A stretch of DNA of 64,000 nucleotides from an uncultured Alphaproteobacteria bacterium (GCA_902593125.1 CACJGU010000005.1:1-64000), one strand, 5' to 3'. Positions 27,985 through 40,773 are shown, counted from the first letter of the stretch. Numbers and translations are program-made. The notes: generated by a model not told the origin, from the sequence alone.

Positions 27985-28062
27985 CCTGTCAAAGACTGCA
28001 GGAGCGAAAGCTTAATTCCCTGCATAGACTATGAAGTGAGTTTCGATTTGCTTCTTGACAGG
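27985..28062 (+). promoter_or_regulatory. Ribosomal protein L10 leader (autoregulatory RNA)
   Basis: CCTGTCAA at 27985-27992 pairs with TTGACAGG at 28055-28062 to close a multi-branched structure. Inside it are TGCAGG and CCTGCA, enclosing a GCGAAAGC element and a TTAAT segment. A following TAGACT resembles the conserved core of the L10(L12)4-binding leader. In other bacteria this RNA binds L10-L7/L12 and represses translation of rplJL and linked rpoBC. Its position upstream of rplJ supports the call. Confidence 0.82.
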
Positions 28063-28064
28063 CT

Positions 28065-28095
28065 TAAGAATAGTTTGATGGTCAAACTAATCTTA
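28065..28095 (+). other. Strong hairpin between the L10 leader and rplJ
   Basis: TAGTTTGA at 28071-28078 pairs with TCAAACTA at 28082-28089 around a TGG loop. After an A-A mismatch the stem continues with TAAGA and TCTTA. It starts just after the leader's closing stem. There is no T tract. It may be part of the regulatory structure or an alternative conformation partner. Confidence 0.5.
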
Positions 28096-28101
28096 GCTAA
28101 C

Positions 28102-28121
28102 ATTAGGTACTTGTACCTAAT
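28102..28121 (+). other. Inverted repeat just upstream of the rplJ ribosome-binding site
   Basis: ATTAGGT and ACCTAAT pair around an ACTTGT loop, and the palindrome continues into the loop. It ends eight bases before the GAGG ribosome-binding site of rplJ, close enough to affect initiation. Confidence 0.5.
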
Positions 28122-28138
28122 ACAAAACCGAGGTTGAC

Positions 28139-28660
28139 GTGAAACGTTCTGAAAAAAAAGATTTTGTATCGGAATTAAAAGAAGAACTTAAAAACTCTTC
28201 TTCAATAATCGTTTCTGAATATTCTGGTCTTACTGTTAAAGAAATAGAAGATCTCAGAAAAGAAATGAGACAAAACGGTGCAAAATTCAAGGTAACAAAG
28301 AACAGACTCACTAAGCTTGCTATTGCTGATACTCAGTTCAAAGATATATCAGATCTATTTCAAGGACCAACGGCAGTTTCTTATTCTTCTGATCCTGTGG
28401 CTCCTGCAAAAGTTTCAGTAACTTTTGAAAAAAAATTTGATAAATTTAAAATTATTGGAGGCAGTTATAATGGTGAGAAAATTGATAAAAATAAAATTAA
28501 TTTTCTTGCAGAATTACCTTCACTAGATGAGCTTAGAGGTAAACTTATTGGTCTAATTTCTGCCCCTGCACAAAAAATTGCTTCTATAACTAAGGAGCCA
28601 GCAGGCCAGATAGCTAGAATATTGAGTGCAAAAAGTAGCAATTCTCAAGAGTCGAACTAG
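28139..28660 (+). CDS. rplJ: 50S ribosomal protein L10
   Basis: L10 anchors the L7/L12 stalk and is the regulator that binds its own leader. The GTG start at 28139 is supported by a GAGG element five bases upstream and by the normal KRSEKKDFVSELKEEL N-terminus. Length is 173 residues, with the KVTKNRLTKLA segment of the rRNA-binding domain and a C-terminal helix for L12 binding. Confidence 0.96.
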   Translation: MKRSEKKDFVSELKEELKNSSSIIVSEYSGLTVKEIEDLRKEMRQNGAKFKVTKNRLTKLAIADTQFKDISDLFQGPTAVSYSSDPVAPAKVSVTFEKKFDKFKIIGGSYNGEKIDKNKINFLAELPSLDELRGKLIGLISAPAQKIASITKEPAGQIARILSAKSSNSQESN

Positions 28661-28679
28661 GTAATAAGGAGTAAACTAA

Positions 28680-29057
28680 ATGGCTGATCTTAATAAAATT
28701 GTTGATGACTTATCCTCTTTAACTGTTCTAGAGGCTGCTGAACTAAGTAAGCTGCTAGAAGAAAAATGGGGTGTATCAGCGGCTGCGCCTGTTGCTGTTG
28801 CTGCAGCACCTGCAGGTGGTGGAGCTGATTCAGCTGCTGAAGAGAAGACAGAATTTGATGTTGTTCTTGCAGAATCAGGTTCAAACAAAATTGCTGTTAT
28901 TAAAGAAGTTAGAACAATAACAGGTTTGGGTCTTAAAGAGGCAAAGGATCTTGTTGAGGGAGCACCAAAGCCTCTGAAGCAAGGTGTCAAAAAAGAAGAT
29001 GCTGATGCAATGGTTAAAGCTTTAGAAGCTGCTGGCGCTAAAGTAGAATTAAAATAA
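28680..29057 (+). CDS. rplL: 50S ribosomal protein L7/L12
   Basis: The multi-copy stalk protein that recruits translational GTPases. The N-terminal dimerisation helix, an Ala/Gly-rich hinge (about residues 37-52) and the C-terminal domain with [20 protein letters not shown] are all present in 125 residues. A strong AAGGAG lies upstream. An intrinsic-terminator-like hairpin follows before rpoB. Confidence 0.98.
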   Translation: MADLNKIVDDLSSLTVLEAAELSKLLEEKWGVSAAAPVAVAAAPAGGGADSAAEEKTEFDVVLAESGSNKIAVIKEVRTITGLGLKEAKDLVEGAPKPLKQGVKKEDADAMVKALEAAGAKVELK

Positions 29058-29063
29058 TTTAAT

Positions 29064-29090
29064 AGACCTCTTTTCTAAGGGGTCTGTTTT
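29064..29090 (+). terminator. Attenuator-like terminator between rplL and rpoB
   Basis: AGACCTC at 29064-29070 pairs with GGGGTCT at 29079-29085 (one G-T wobble), followed by GTTTT. The location matches the partial terminator known between rplL and rpoB in other bacteria, which lowers rpoBC expression relative to the stalk proteins. The short T run suggests incomplete termination. Confidence 0.75.
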
Positions 29091-29104
29091 ATAAAGGAAT
29101 ATAA

Positions 29105-32100
29105 ATGAGTTTAGACCACATAAATACTAAAAAAATTAGAAAATCTTTTGGAAAAATTCCTCTGGTAACCTCACTACCTAATTTAGTTGAAGTACAAAAA
29201 AGATCATATGATAGTTTTTTACAATTAAGAGTTGATCCAGAAAAAAGAGAAAACAAAGGTCTTCACGCTATTTTTAAATCTGTATTTCCTGTTCATGATT
29301 ATACTGAAAGAGCAACAGTAGACTATGTAAGTTATAATCTTGGCATACCAAAGTATGATGTAGAAGAATGTTCACAAAGAGGAATGACTTATGGTGCACC
29401 ACTGCTAGTAAACTTTAGATTAGTGATCTGGGATATTGATGAAATTGCAGGAACAAAATCTGTTAGAGACATTAAAGAGCAAGAAGTATTTATGGGTGAA
29501 ATTCCATTGATGACAAAAAATGCAACCTTTGTTGTTAATGGCACCGAGAGAGTTGTGGTAAGCCAAATGCATAGGTCTCCAGGAGTATTTTTTGATCATG
29601 ATTATGGAAAAACACATACCAGTGGTAAGTTTCTTTTTAATGCAAGAATAATTCCTTATCGCGGATCATGGTTAGATTTTGAACATGATGCAAAAAATAA
29701 TATTCATGCAAGAATAGATAGAAAAAGAAAATTTCCAGTAACAACTTTATTTAAGTGCTTACTCAGTGATAAATCTGAAGATTATTTAAATGAATGTGAA
29801 AAAAATAAAATAGAACCCGATTCAAAAAAAATATTAGGCATGACATCAGAGGAAATATTAGCTATTTTTTATGATAACATTACTTGTAAAAAAAATGATT
29901 ATGGTTGGCAATTTAAAGAAGATTTATCATTTTATAAGGGAAAGATTCTAAACTATAATATCCTCGACTCAAAAAATGGAAAAATACTGATCACCAAAGG
30001 AACCAAAGTAAATCAAAAAATAATCAATGAAGTAAAAAAGAAAAATTCCTCAACAATAACAATAGATAACGATTCTCTTGTTGGTCATTATCTTGCGTCT
30101 GATATTATTGATGAAAATACTGGTAAGATTTTTTTTGAAGCAGGTTTTGAAATTGATGAAACTTTTGACGATTTTGTAAATCAAAATAACATTACAAAAA
30201 TTGATATTTTAAAAGTTGATAATATTGAAATAGGTTCTTACGTTAGGAGTACACTTCAATTAGATAAGGCAAGATCAAGAGAAGAAGCGTTATTCGAGGT
30301 ATTTAAAATTTTAAGACCTGGGGAACCGCCTACAATTGAAACAGCAGAAAATCTTTTTAATAATCTTTTCTTCAACTCTGATAGATATGATTTATCAGCT
30401 GTTGGAAGATTAAAAATTAGTGCTAAATTTAAAAAAGAAACCTCAATTGATCAAACTGTTTTAGATAAAGGCGATATAATTTCAGTAGTCAAACACATGC
30501 ATAATTTAATTGATGGCAAAGGAGAAATTGATGATATTGACCATTTAGCAAACAGACGTGTTAGGTCAGTTGGTGAGCTGCTTGAAAACCAATATAGAAT
30601 TGGTCTTTTAAAGATGGATAGGGCTATAAAAGAAAGATTAAGCTCATTAGAAGTTGATAACATTATGCCACAAGATATTGTAAACGCAAAACCAGTTGTG
30701 GCTTCTATAAAAGAGTTCTTTGGATTAAGTCAGTTAAGTCAGTTTATGGATCAGACTAACCCGCTAAGTGAAATTACCCATAAAAGAAGAGTTTCTGCAC
30801 TAGGGCCAGGTGGTCTAAATAGAGAAAGAGCTGGCTTTGAAGTTAGAGATGTTCACCAAACACATTATGGTAGAATTTGTCCAATTGAAACGCCTGAAGG
30901 GGCTAATATTGGTTTAATTAATAGCTTAGCTTCCTACTCTCGAATAAACGACTATGGTTTTATTGAAACACCATACAGAATTGTTAATAATGGAAAAGTA
31001 TCTGATAAGGTAATTTACTTAAGTGCTATTGATGAAGAGGACTTTGTAATCGCTCAAGCAAATGCAGAAGTTGATACCAAAGGTAAATTTTTAAATGAAA
31101 TTGTTAGTTGTCGAAAAAATGGAGAATTTATTAATGCAAATATTGATGCTATAGATTTAATGGATGTCTCACCACAGCAACTTGTATCAGTTGCTTCATC
31201 TCTAATACCGTTTTTAGAAAATGATGATGCTAATAGAGCGCTTATGGGATCAAATATGATGAGGCAGGCTGTTCCATTAATAAAACCAAAGGCACCTTTA
31301 GTTGGAACAGGTATGGAATACACAGTTGCTAAGGATAGTGGTTCAACTGTAGTTGCAAAGAGAGAAGGTGTTGTTGATCAACTTGACGCAAATAGAATTG
31401 TAATAAGGGTTACTGATAAAAGTGATAGTTCTTTAAATAAAATTGATATTTACAATTTGTTAAAATTTCAGAGATCAAATCAAAATACATGTATTAGTCA
31501 AAGACCTCTCGTAAATGTAGGAGATAAGGTTTCAAAAAATCAGGTTATAGCTGATGGTCCTGCAACTGAATTGGGTGAACTAGCATTAGGAAGAAATGTT
31601 TTAGCTGCTTTCATGCCATGGAATGGATATAATTTTGAGGACTCAATACTAATATCAGAAAAAGTTGTTCAAGATGATGTTTTTACATCTATCCATGTAG
31701 AGGAATTCGAAGTGATGTCCAGGGATACCAAACTAGGCCCTGAAGAAATAACTAGAGATATTCCAAATGCAAGTGAGGAAATGCTAGTAAACCTTGATGA
31801 AACAGGGATAGTTTATATAGGTGCTGAGGTTGCTCCTGGTGATATACTGGTAGGAAAAGTTACTCCAAAAGGGGAATCCCCTGTAACACCAGAAGAAAAA
31901 TTACTTAGAGCAATTTTTGGTGAAAAAGCCGCTGATGTTAAAGATACAAGCTTGAGAGTACCTCCTGGAGTTAAGGGAACTATTGTTGAAATTAGAGTTT
32001 TTTCAAGAAGAGGTATTGAAAAAGATGAAAGAGCGATAAGCATTGAAAATCATCAAATAGAAATCATTGCAAAAGATAGAGATGATGAATTAAAAATATT

Positions 32101-33310
32101 AGAAAAAAGTTTTGGGAATTTATTAAAGGAATTACTTACTGGGAAAACTTTTATATCTGGCAGTGATAAAATTGAGAAAAATACAAAAATTATATATGAT
32201 AAAATTGACAACTTAAACTTAAGTGAATTACTTAAATTAAATATATCTGAAGAGAAAACAAATCAACAAATTGAGTCTCTTGTTAAAAATTACGAAAACC
32301 AGCTTGGTAATATTAATCAAAAGTTTGAAAATAAAATTGATAAAATTCAAAGTGGAGATGAATTACTTCCAGGTGTATTAAAACTTATAAAAGTTTTTAT
32401 TGCTGTTAAAAGAAAGTTACAACCTGGAGATAAAATGGCAGGTAGACATGGAAATAAAGGTGTAATATCTAAAATCTGTCCTGTTGAAGACATGCCGTAT
32501 TTAGAAGATGGAACACCTATTGATATAGTTCTAAATCCGCTAGGAGTTCCAAGTAGGATGAATATTGGTCAAATCTTAGAAACACATCTTGGATGGGCCT
32601 CAGCTTCGCTTGGAAGACAAGTTAATGAAATGTTATTAAGAATAAATCAAGAGGGTAATTTAAAGGTATTAAAAGATAAGTTAGTTGATATTTATGATTA
32701 TAATAAACATAGAGAATCAATTCAAAAGATGAATGATGATGAAGTGCTTGAACTGGCAAATAATCTTAAAGAAGGTATACCATTTGCCACCCCAGTTTTT
32801 GATGGAGCTAAAGAAAAAGATATAACTACTTTATTAAATATGTCAGGTGTATCTGTAACGGGACAAGAAACATTGTATGATGGTGTAACGGGTAAAAAAT
32901 TTGAAAGACCAGTAACAGTTGGATATATGTATATGTTAAAACTCCATCATTTGGTTGATGAAAAAATTCATGCAAGATCAATAGGCCCGTACAGTCTGGT
33001 TACACAGCAACCCTTAGGTGGTAAAGCTCAGTTTGGAGGTCAAAGATTTGGAGAAATGGAAGTTTGGGCATTAGAGGCATATGGTGCCGCTTATACACTT
33101 CAAGAGATATTAACTATTAAATCTGATGATGTTGCTGGGAGAACAAAAGTTTATGAATCTATTGTTAAAGGAGATAATAACTTTGAATCTGGAACACCTG
33201 AGTCATTTAATGTAATGGTTAAAGAACTTAGATCATTAGGGTTAAATCTAGATTTTAAAGAAAATTTAAAAGAAAATAACTTAACAAACTTGATAGGAAA
33301 AAATGAATAA
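29105..33310 (+). CDS. rpoB: DNA-directed RNA polymerase beta subunit
   Basis: The 1401-residue beta subunit. The rifampicin-binding region reads [33 protein letters not shown] in consecutive pieces, with the usual Asp, His and Ser residues that go with sensitivity. The C-terminal signature [21 protein letters not shown] is intact. Length fits alphaproteobacteria. Its end overlaps rpoC by eight bases. Confidence 0.99.
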   Translation: MSLDHINTKKIRKSFGKIPLVTSLPNLVEVQKRSYDSFLQLRVDPEKRENKGLHAIFKSVFPVHDYTERATVDYVSYNLGIPKYDVEECSQRGMTYGAPLLVNFRLVIWDIDEIAGTKSVRDIKEQEVFMGEIPLMTKNATFVVNGTERVVVSQMHRSPGVFFDHDYGKTHTSGKFLFNARIIPYRGSWLDFEHDAKNNIHARIDRKRKFPVTTLFKCLLSDKSEDYLNECEKNKIEPDSKKILGMTSEEILAIFYDNITCKKNDYGWQFKEDLSFYKGKILNYNILDSKNGKILITKGTKVNQKIINEVKKKNSSTITIDNDSLVGHYLASDIIDENTGKIFFEAGFEIDETFDDFVNQNNITKIDILKVDNIEIGSYVRSTLQLDKARSREEALFEVFKILRPGEPPTIETAENLFNNLFFNSDRYDLSAVGRLKISAKFKKETSIDQTVLDKGDIISVVKHMHNLIDGKGEIDDIDHLANRRVRSVGELLENQYRIGLLKMDRAIKERLSSLEVDNIMPQDIVNAKPVVASIKEFFGLSQLSQFMDQTNPLSEITHKRRVSALGPGGLNRERAGFEVRDVHQTHYGRICPIETPEGANIGLINSLASYSRINDYGFIETPYRIVNNGKVSDKVIYLSAIDEEDFVIAQANAEVDTKGKFLNEIVSCRKNGEFINANIDAIDLMDVSPQQLVSVASSLIPFLENDDANRALMGSNMMRQAVPLIKPKAPLVGTGMEYTVAKDSGSTVVAKREGVVDQLDANRIVIRVTDKSDSSLNKIDIYNLLKFQRSNQNTCISQRPLVNVGDKVSKNQVIADGPATELGELALGRNVLAAFMPWNGYNFEDSILISEKVVQDDVFTSIHVEEFEVMSRDTKLGPEEITRDIPNASEEMLVNLDETGIVYIGAEVAPGDILVGKVTPKGESPVTPEEKLLRAIFGEKAADVKDTSLRVPPGVKGTIVEIRVFSRRGIEKDERAISIENHQIEIIAKDRDDELKILEKSFGNLLKELLTGKTFISGSDKIEKNTKIIYDKIDNLNLSELLKLNISEEKTNQQIESLVKNYENQLGNINQKFENKIDKIQSGDELLPGVLKLIKVFIAVKRKLQPGDKMAGRHGNKGVISKICPVEDMPYLEDGTPIDIVLNPLGVPSRMNIGQILETHLGWASASLGRQVNEMLLRINQEGNLKVLKDKLVDIYDYNKHRESIQKMNDDEVLELANNLKEGIPFATPVFDGAKEKDITTLLNMSGVSVTGQETLYDGVTGKKFERPVTVGYMYMLKLHHLVDEKIHARSIGPYSLVTQQPLGGKAQFGGQRFGEMEVWALEAYGAAYTLQEILTIKSDDVAGRTKVYESIVKGDNNFESGTPESFNVMVKELRSLGLNLDFKENLKENNLTNLIGKNE

Positions 33311-36300
33311 AGAACTAACAAATATTTTCAATCAGAATTTAGGTGTTCAAAACTTTAATAGCCTTAAAATATCTATAGCTAGTCCAGAGGATATAAGGTC
33401 TTGGTCTTTTGGAGAAATAAAAAAACCAGAGACAATAAATTACAGAACATTTAAACCTGAGAAAGATGGTCTGTTTTGTTCTAGAATTTTTGGACCAGTA
33501 AAAGATTATGAATGTCTTTGTGGTAAATACAAGCGTATGAAATTTCGTGGTATTATTTGTGAGAAATGTGGAGTTGAAGTAACACTTTCTAAAGTAAGAA
33601 GAGATAGAATGGGACATATTGAGCTAGCTGCTCCAGTATCACATATTTGGTTTATGAAATCTCTTCCAAGTAGAATTGCAACATTATTAGACATGACCAT
33701 AAAGAATTTGGAAAAAGTTTTATATTTTGAGCAGTTTATAGTTGTTGAACCCGGACTAACTGATTTGAAGAAAGGTGAAATAATTTCTGAAGAACAATAC
33801 ATAGATTATCAAGATGAATATGGAGAAGACGCATTTACAGCTGCTATTGGAGCGGAAGCAATTGAACAAATGTTATTAAATATAGATCTAGATGCAGATT
33901 TTAAACAGATGAAAATAGATCTGACTGAAACAAAGTCAGAACTTAAAAAAACAAAAATTACTAAAAGACTAAAATTAATTGAATCTTTTATTGTATCCAA
34001 GAATAAACCAGAATGGATGATTTTAAGAGTTTTGCCTGTCATTCCACCAGAGTTAAGACCATTAGTACCATTAGATGGTGGAAGATTTGCAACAAGCGAT
34101 CTTAATGATCTTTATAGAAGAGTAATAAATAGAAATAACAGATTAAAAAGGCTAATTGATCTTAGGGCACCTGATATAATTATTAGAAATGAAAAAAGAA
34201 TGCTACAAGAGTCTGTTGATGCATTGTTTGATAATGGTAGAAGAGGAAGAATTATTACATCTACAAATAAAAGACCTTTAAAATCATTATCAGATATGTT
34301 GAAAGGTAAACAGGGAAGATTTAGACAGAATTTATTAGGGAAAAGAGTAGATTATTCAGGTAGGTCTGTAATAGTTGTTGGGCCAAATTTGAAACTGCAT
34401 CAATGTGGTATTCCAAAAAAAATGGCTCTGGAACTTTTCAAACCTTTTATTTTCCATAAACTTGATATTTATGGTTGGGCAAACACTATTAAAGCGGCAA
34501 AAAAACTTGTTGAAAAGGAAGATCCTAGAGTTTGGGATATTCTAGAAGAGGTAATAAGAGAGCACCCTGTTTTGCTTAATAGAGCACCAACACTACATAG
34601 ATTAGGTATTCAAGCATTTGAACCTATATTGATTGAAGGAAAATCAATTCAACTACACCCATTAGTTTGTACAGCATTTAATGCTGATTTTGATGGTGAT
34701 CAAATGGCCGTTCATGTTCCATTAAGTTTAGAATCTCAATTAGAGGCTAGAGTATTAATGATGAGTACTAATAATATTTTATCACCATCTAGTGGAAAAC
34801 CAATAATTGTTCCATCACAGGATATTGTTTTAGGAATATATTATCTATCTATTTTAAGAGATAATCAAAATGGTCAAGGAAGATTTTTTATTGATCTTAA
34901 CGAAATAATAAAGGCGCTTGAAAACAATGATATTTCACTTCACACTAAAATCTTATCAAGAATAATTGATACGAACGGAGATTTGGTTAAAGTAGAAACA
35001 ACTCCTGGTAGAATGATTTTAGGCAATATACTTCCTAAAAATGAAAATATCACATTTGATATGGTTAATAAAATATTAACAAAAAAAGAAGTTAGTAATA
35101 TAATAGATTCAGTTTACAGACATTGTGGTCAAAAAGAAACAGTATTGTTTGCGGATCATATAATGCAAATTGGTTTTAAATATGCGGCTATAGCTGGAAT
35201 TTCATTCGGTAAAGATGACCTAATTATACCTGATGATAAAGTTACATTATTAGAAGATACGCAGAAAAAAGTTCAAGAATATGAAAGTCAATATCAAGAC
35301 GGACTAATCACTCAAGGTGAAAAATATAATAAGGTTGTTGATGCTTGGTCTGAATGTACAAATAAAGTAGCAGATAAAATGTTGGAGGTTATTTCTAACC
35401 CCGAGGATGATAAACCAATTAATTCAGTTTACATGATGGCTCACTCTGGTGCTAGAGGTTCTGCGGCTCAGCTAAAACAGTTATCTGGAATGAGAGGGTT
35501 AATGGCAAAACCCTCAGGAGAAATTATTGAGAATCCAATAAAATCTAACTTTAAAGAAGGCTTATCTGTTTTAGAATACTTTACATCCACACACGGTGCT
35601 AGAAAAGGATTAGCTGATACAGCATTAAAAACTGCAAGTAGTGGTTATTTAACTAGAAGACTTGTAGATGTTGCACAAGATGCCGTAATTAGAGAAGAAA
35701 ACTGTAATACTAAAAACGGAGTTTTAGTTGAAGAAATTATTGAATCTGGAAACGTAACATCTTCTTTATCTGAGAGAATATTAGGAAGGACTCCTGTTCA
35801 AGATATTGTAGATGAAAATAATAATGTAATTGTAAATTCTGAAGATATAATTTCAGAGCATCACCTTGAAAAGATAAATAAACTAGGTTTAAGGTCATTA
35901 AAAATAAGATCAGTATTAACTTGTGATACTGAGGATGGAATATGTGCAAAATGTTACGGTAGAGATCTTGCAAGAGGTACGGCCGTTAACTTAGGTGAAG
36001 CAGTTGGGATAATTGCAGCTCAATCAATTGGTGAGCCAGGAACCCAACTTACAATGAGAACATTTCACATAGGAGGTGCAGCTAGTTCATCAGTTGAGCA
36101 GTCCAATGCTATAGCTCCAGTTAATGGAACAATAAAACTAGAGAATGTAAAACTTATTGAAGATAAGTTTAAAAATAATATAGTTTTGAGTAGAAACGCT
36201 AAAGTTAAAATTCTAGTTAAAGATGAAGAAAAATTTTCTTCATATCTTCCTTTTGGATCAAAACTCTTGGTAAAAGAAAATGATGAAGTAAATTCAAATC

Positions 36301-37430
36301 AAACTTTAGCTGAATGGGATCCATACACTTTACCAATCATTGCTGATAAAAATGGTTTTGCAAAATATGTAGATCTTAAACAAGGAATTTCTTTTAGGGA
36401 AACTATGGATGATACAACTGGTATTTCTAGTAAGATTGTTATTGATTGGAGTCAGAACCAAAAAAGTAAAAATTTTAAACCAGCAATTAATATTTCCAAT
36501 TCCTTAGAAGAAAATGAAGATGATGAATTAAATCAAACTAACTTTCCAATGTCCATAGATACAATAATCAGCGTTGAGGATGGGCAAGAAGTATTTGCAG
36601 GTCAAGTTTTAGCAAGAATACCTAAGGAATCTTCTAGAACTAAAGACATAACTGGAGGTCTTCCTAGGGTTGCTGAATTGTTTGAAGCAAGAAAGCCAAA
36701 GGACCCTGCAATAATGTCTGAGATTGATGGTAAAATATCTTTTGGTAAAGATTATAAAAATAAAAGAAGAGTAATTATTACTAGTATTGATAATGAAGAA
36801 GATACTTTTGAAATCTTAATACCAAGATCAAAATACTTAAATGTGCAAGATGGGGATTTTGTGAAAAAAGGCGATATTTTAGTTGAAGGCACTCCTGTTC
36901 CTCACGATATATTAAGAATATTAGGCGTAGAGGAATTAGCGAGATACTTAGTTAGGGAGGTTCAATCAGTTTATAAGTTACAAGGTGTTTACATTAACGA
37001 TAAACATATTGAGACAATTGCAAGACAAATGCTTCAAAAAGTTCTTATAAAGGATCCAGGAGACTCAAATTTAATTTCAGGTGAGCAAATTCAGAGAAGA
37101 GACTTGTTAAAACTTAACAAGCTTCTTGAAGCTGAAGGTAAAAAAGTCATAAAATATGAACCTGTCTTGCTCGGCATAACAAAAGCAAGTTTACAGACTA
37201 ATTCATTCATCTCTGCTGCATCTTTCCAGGAAACTACTAAAGTATTGACTGATGCTGCCACTCTAGGAAAAGTTGATAATTTAAGCGGTCTGAAAGAAAA
37301 CGTAATTGTTGGAAGACTAATCCCAGCTGGTACTGGTAAAATGACTTCTGAATATGAAAAACTAGCTGTTGAGAGGGATGCTGAGGCAATCGCCCAAAAT
37401 GAGGCTAAAACTTTAGAAAATCCTCAATAA
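33303..37430 (+). CDS. rpoC: DNA-directed RNA polymerase beta' subunit
   Basis: The 1375-residue beta' subunit. The N-terminal zinc site ([20 protein letters not shown]), the catalytic [12 protein letters not shown] with its three aspartates, the bridge-helix region and the second zinc site ([13 protein letters not shown]) are all visible. It overlaps rpoB and is separated from rpsL by about 100 bases that contain a possible promoter. Confidence 0.99.
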   Translation: MNKELTNIFNQNLGVQNFNSLKISIASPEDIRSWSFGEIKKPETINYRTFKPEKDGLFCSRIFGPVKDYECLCGKYKRMKFRGIICEKCGVEVTLSKVRRDRMGHIELAAPVSHIWFMKSLPSRIATLLDMTIKNLEKVLYFEQFIVVEPGLTDLKKGEIISEEQYIDYQDEYGEDAFTAAIGAEAIEQMLLNIDLDADFKQMKIDLTETKSELKKTKITKRLKLIESFIVSKNKPEWMILRVLPVIPPELRPLVPLDGGRFATSDLNDLYRRVINRNNRLKRLIDLRAPDIIIRNEKRMLQESVDALFDNGRRGRIITSTNKRPLKSLSDMLKGKQGRFRQNLLGKRVDYSGRSVIVVGPNLKLHQCGIPKKMALELFKPFIFHKLDIYGWANTIKAAKKLVEKEDPRVWDILEEVIREHPVLLNRAPTLHRLGIQAFEPILIEGKSIQLHPLVCTAFNADFDGDQMAVHVPLSLESQLEARVLMMSTNNILSPSSGKPIIVPSQDIVLGIYYLSILRDNQNGQGRFFIDLNEIIKALENNDISLHTKILSRIIDTNGDLVKVETTPGRMILGNILPKNENITFDMVNKILTKKEVSNIIDSVYRHCGQKETVLFADHIMQIGFKYAAIAGISFGKDDLIIPDDKVTLLEDTQKKVQEYESQYQDGLITQGEKYNKVVDAWSECTNKVADKMLEVISNPEDDKPINSVYMMAHSGARGSAAQLKQLSGMRGLMAKPSGEIIENPIKSNFKEGLSVLEYFTSTHGARKGLADTALKTASSGYLTRRLVDVAQDAVIREENCNTKNGVLVEEIIESGNVTSSLSERILGRTPVQDIVDENNNVIVNSEDIISEHHLEKINKLGLRSLKIRSVLTCDTEDGICAKCYGRDLARGTAVNLGEAVGIIAAQSIGEPGTQLTMRTFHIGGAASSSVEQSNAIAPVNGTIKLENVKLIEDKFKNNIVLSRNAKVKILVKDEEKFSSYLPFGSKLLVKENDEVNSNQTLAEWDPYTLPIIADKNGFAKYVDLKQGISFRETMDDTTGISSKIVIDWSQNQKSKNFKPAINISNSLEENEDDELNQTNFPMSIDTIISVEDGQEVFAGQVLARIPKESSRTKDITGGLPRVAELFEARKPKDPAIMSEIDGKISFGKDYKNKRRVIITSIDNEEDTFEILIPRSKYLNVQDGDFVKKGDILVEGTPVPHDILRILGVEELARYLVREVQSVYKLQGVYINDKHIETIARQMLQKVLIKDPGDSNLISGEQIQRRDLLKLNKLLEAEGKKVIKYEPVLLGITKASLQTNSFISAASFQETTKVLTDAATLGKVDNLSGLKENVIVGRLIPAGTGKMTSEYEKLAVERDAEAIAQNEAKTLENPQ

Positions 37431-37444
37431 ATACAGATATTTTC

Positions 37445-37471
37445 TTGACTTTATGAACATCAATTTATAAA
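37445..37471 (+). promoter_or_regulatory. Possible promoter of the rpsL-rpsG-fusA operon
   Basis: TTGACT at 37445-37450 and TATAAA at 37466-37471 with a 15-base spacer lie in the rpoC-rpsL gap, 60 to 90 bases before rpsL. GACC and GGTC on either side of the downstream segment (about 37472-37496) could form a weak stem, followed by a GGAAA/TTTCC palindrome over a T run. Either a promoter with a leader or a weak terminator could sit here. Confidence 0.4.
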
Positions 37472-37534
37472 GACCCCTACGATTTGTTAAAGGTCGTGGA
37501 AATTTTTTTTCCAAACACTTAACTGAAGGATATT

Positions 37535-37906
37535 ATGCCAACTATTAACCAACTAGTCCGTAAAGGTAGGAGACAAGTAAAAAAAAGAAATAAAGTTCCT
37601 GCACTTGATCAAAGTCCTCAAAAGAGAGGTGTATGTACTAGAGTTTACACTACTACTCCAAAAAAACCAAATTCAGCTTTGAGGAAAGTAGCAAGAGTAA
37701 AACTAACAAATGGTCAGGAAGTTTCTGCATACATTCCTGGGGAAGGTCATAATCTTCAAGAGCACTCAGTTGTTTTGATCAGAGGTGGTAGAGTTAAAGA
37801 TTTACCAGGAGTGAGATATCATATTTTAAGAGGAACTTTGGATACACAAGGTGTTAGTGCAAGAAAACAGAGGAGATCTCTTTACGGTGCAAAGAGGCCA
37901 AAATAA
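37535..37906 (+). CDS. rpsL: 30S ribosomal protein S12
   Basis: Decoding-centre protein, 123 residues. The [19 protein letters not shown] segment contains the lysine whose replacement gives streptomycin resistance; here it is the wild-type lysine. The [13 protein letters not shown] loop is also conserved. An AAGGA ribosome-binding site precedes the ATG. It is the first gene of the str operon. Confidence 0.98.
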   Translation: MPTINQLVRKGRRQVKKRNKVPALDQSPQKRGVCTRVYTTTPKKPNSALRKVARVKLTNGQEVSAYIPGEGHNLQEHSVVLIRGGRVKDLPGVRYHILRGTLDTQGVSARKQRRSLYGAKRPK

Positions 37907-37909
37907 ATT

Positions 37910-38380
37910 ATGTCTAGAAGAAGAGCTGCTGAGAAAAGAACTATACTACCTGATCACAAATATAAAGATCTTGTATTAGCAAAGTTTATGAACAGAATTA
38001 TGCAGGATGGAAAAAAATCAACCTCTGAAAATATTGTATATGGCGCCTTTGATATAGTTTCTAAAAAAACAGATAAAACACCAATCGATTTTTTTCACGA
38101 AGCACTTAATAATGTAAAACCTTCTTTAGAAGTTAGATCAAGACGGGTTGGAGGTGCAACATACCAAGTTCCAATGGAAGTTAGACCTAAAAGAGCACAA
38201 ACCTTAGCTATGAAGTGGATTGTTGATTCTGCTCTAAAAAGAAATGAAAAAACAATGAAGGAAAGAATTGCAAACGAAATTGTAGATGCATTTAATAATA
38301 AAGGAAACTCAGTAAAAAAAAGAGAGGAAACTCATAAAATGGCTGATGCTAATAGAGCTTTTTCACATTTTAGATGGTAA
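37910..38380 (+). CDS. rpsG: 30S ribosomal protein S7
   Basis: S7 nucleates assembly of the 30S head, 156 residues. The N-terminal [19 protein letters not shown] and the [19 protein letters not shown] segment are diagnostic. It lies three bases after rpsL and just before fusA. Confidence 0.98.
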   Translation: MSRRRAAEKRTILPDHKYKDLVLAKFMNRIMQDGKKSTSENIVYGAFDIVSKKTDKTPIDFFHEALNNVKPSLEVRSRRVGGATYQVPMEVRPKRAQTLAMKWIVDSALKRNEKTMKERIANEIVDAFNNKGNSVKKREETHKMADANRAFSHFRW

Positions 38381-38385
38381 TAAAT

Positions 38386-40464
38386 ATGTCAAGAAAACAT
38401 CCTTTAGATAAATATAGAAATATTGGAATTATGGCCCACATTGATGCGGGTAAAACAACAACTACAGAAAGAATATTATATTATACCGGTAAATCTCATA
38501 AAATTGGTGAAGTTCATGATGGTGCAGCAACTATGGATTGGATGGAGCAAGAACAAGAAAGAGGTATTACTATTACGTCTGCTGCTACGACTTGCTTTTG
38601 GAATGATCATAGAATTAATATAATTGATACACCAGGCCATGTTGACTTTACAATAGAAGTTGAGCGTTCTCTAAAAGTGCTTGATGGAGCAGTCGCAGTT
38701 TTTGATGGTGTTGCTGGTGTTGAACCGCAATCTGAAACAGTTTGGAGACAAGCTGATAAATATAATGTGCCAAGAATGTGCTTTATTAATAAATTAGATA
38801 GAACAGGAGCAAACTTTTTTATGTGTGTAGATATGATAACAGAAAGATTAGGATCATATCCCCTAGTAACACAACTTCCTGTTGGAATAGAAAGTGATTT
38901 AAAAGGTGTCGTTGACTTAGTTTCAAATAATGCAATAATTTGGCAAGATGAAAGTTTAGGTGCAAAGTTTAATATTGTAGATATTCCTGATGATTTAAAG
39001 CAACAAGCTAACGAATACAGAGAAAAGCTTATTGAGAAGGCAGTAGAGGAAGATGATAGAATAATGGAAGCTTATCTAGATGGCAAAGAGCCTTCTACAG
39101 AAGATTTAAAAAAATGTATTAGATTGGGAACAATTAAAGGATCATTCGTTCCAGTTTTAACTGGTTCTGCTTTTAAAAATAAAGGTGTACAACCATTACT
39201 AGATGCAGTTATTGATTATATGCCATCTCCTATGGATGTTGAAAGTGTTAAGGGAGTTGATATTAATGACGATAAAAAAGAACTATCTCGTAAATGTGAT
39301 GATACTGAGCCGTTTAGTGCATTAGCTTTTAAAATAATGACGGACCCTTTTGTTGGTAGTCTTACATTTACAAGAATATATTCTGGAACTATAAACGCAA
39401 AAGATACAGTTCTTAACTCAAACTCTGGAAAAAAAGAGAATATAGGCAGGATGCTTTTAATGCATGCCAACAATAGAGAAGAAATTAAAACCGCAAATGC
39501 AGGTGATATAGTTGCTCTAGTTGGTCTTAAAGATGTTACTACCGGAGAAACATTATGTGATTCTAATAAACCAATTGTTCTTGAAAGAATGGATTTTCCT
39601 GATCCAGTTATTGAAGTAGCAGTAGAGCCTAAGACTAAGGCGGATCATGAAAAGATGGGTCAAGCTCTTGGTAGATTGGCACAAGAGGATCCAAGTTTCA
39701 GAGTTACAACTGATCATGAAAGTGGACAAACGATTATAAAAGGTATGGGAGAACTTCACTTAGAAATTCTTGTAGATAGAATGAAAAGAGAATTCAAAGT
39801 AGAAGCTAATGTTGGAGCACCACAAGTTGCTTATAGAGAAACTATTTCTAATTCATTCGATGTAGATTATACTCATAAAAAACAATCAGGTGGTGCAGGC
39901 CAATTTGCAAGGGTTAAAATCAAGTTTGAGCCTGGTCAGCCAGGTAGTGGATATGAGTTTGTAAATCAAATTAAGGGTGGCAATATCCCCACTGAACATA
40001 TTCCTGGAGTTGAAAAAGGTTTAATTGCTCAACAGCAAACGGGTGTTATTGCAGGTTTTCCTTGTATTGATTTTAAAGCAGTACTGTATGATGGTGCATA
40101 TCACGATGTTGACTCAAGTGTTTTAGCATTTGAGATCGCTGCTAGAGCAGCGTTTAGGGAAGGTATCGCAAAAGCAAATCCAGTTTTATTAGAACCAATG
40201 ATGAAAGTTGAAGTTGTAACTCCAGAAGAATATATGGGCGATGTAATTGGTGACCTAAATAGTAGAAGGGGTCAAGTACAAGAAATGTCCACAAGAGGTA
40301 ATGCTAATGTAGTTGATGCAATGGTACCTCTTGCAAATATGTTTGGATATGTAAATAATTTAAGATCATTAACCCAAGGAAGAGCAAATTATACAATGCA
40401 ATTTGATCACTACGAGCAAGTACCGTCAAATGTTGCTGAGGAAGTGAAGGCTAAGTTAGCATAA
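38386..40464 (+). CDS. fusA: Elongation factor G
   Basis: Translocation GTPase. G1 is [19 protein letters not shown], with DTPGHVDFT and NKLDRTGAN further on; domains II-V follow to the conserved end. I start at the ATG at 38386 ([20 protein letters not shown]) rather than the in-frame ATG at 38374 that lies inside rpsG, giving 692 residues. Its stop overlaps the rpsJ start by one base, so no tuf gene intervenes. Confidence 0.97.
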   Translation: MSRKHPLDKYRNIGIMAHIDAGKTTTTERILYYTGKSHKIGEVHDGAATMDWMEQEQERGITITSAATTCFWNDHRINIIDTPGHVDFTIEVERSLKVLDGAVAVFDGVAGVEPQSETVWRQADKYNVPRMCFINKLDRTGANFFMCVDMITERLGSYPLVTQLPVGIESDLKGVVDLVSNNAIIWQDESLGAKFNIVDIPDDLKQQANEYREKLIEKAVEEDDRIMEAYLDGKEPSTEDLKKCIRLGTIKGSFVPVLTGSAFKNKGVQPLLDAVIDYMPSPMDVESVKGVDINDDKKELSRKCDDTEPFSALAFKIMTDPFVGSLTFTRIYSGTINAKDTVLNSNSGKKENIGRMLLMHANNREEIKTANAGDIVALVGLKDVTTGETLCDSNKPIVLERMDFPDPVIEVAVEPKTKADHEKMGQALGRLAQEDPSFRVTTDHESGQTIIKGMGELHLEILVDRMKREFKVEANVGAPQVAYRETISNSFDVDYTHKKQSGGAGQFARVKIKFEPGQPGSGYEFVNQIKGGNIPTEHIPGVEKGLIAQQQTGVIAGFPCIDFKAVLYDGAYHDVDSSVLAFEIAARAAFREGIAKANPVLLEPMMKVEVVTPEEYMGDVIGDLNSRRGQVQEMSTRGNANVVDAMVPLANMFGYVNNLRSLTQGRANYTMQFDHYEQVPSNVAEEVKAKLA

Positions 40465-40772
40465 TGGAAAGTCAAAATATTAGAATTAGATTAAGAGGTT
40501 TTGATAACACCCTTTTGGACAGCAGTACTCAAGATATTATTAATACTGCTAAAAGAACTGGAGCAAAAGTTAAAGGTCCTATTCCTCTCCCAACTAGATT
40601 TGAGAGATTTACAGTAAATAAATCACCGCACGTTGATAAAAAAAGTAGAGACCAATTAGAAATAAGAACTCACAACAGGCTTTTAGACATAATTGATCCA
40701 ACTCCGCAAACTGTGGATGCTCTTATGAAACTTGATTTATCAGCTGGTGTAGAAGTGGATATAAAGATTTAA
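40464..40772 (+). CDS. rpsJ: 30S ribosomal protein S10 (NusE)
   Basis: S10, which is also the transcription factor NusE, 102 residues. [13 protein letters not shown] and [24 protein letters not shown] in sequence identify it. It opens the S10 operon and begins on the last base of the fusA stop, which joins the str and S10 clusters without a gap. Confidence 0.97.
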   Translation: MESQNIRIRLRGFDNTLLDSSTQDIINTAKRTGAKVKGPIPLPTRFERFTVNKSPHVDKKSRDQLEIRTHNRLLDIIDPTPQTVDALMKLDLSAGVEVDIKI

Positions 40773-40773
40773 T

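Noticed and set aside
28676-28990. 104-residue open frame antisense to rplL
   Set aside because: It is the complement of the Ala-rich hinge of L7/L12, with no ribosome-binding site or recognisable domain; a codon-bias shadow.
37490-37516. GGAAA-T run-TTTCC as a Rho-independent terminator after rpoC
   Set aside because: The stem is only five base pairs and mostly A-T, and the T run is inside the loop and not after the stem, so it is unlikely to terminate.
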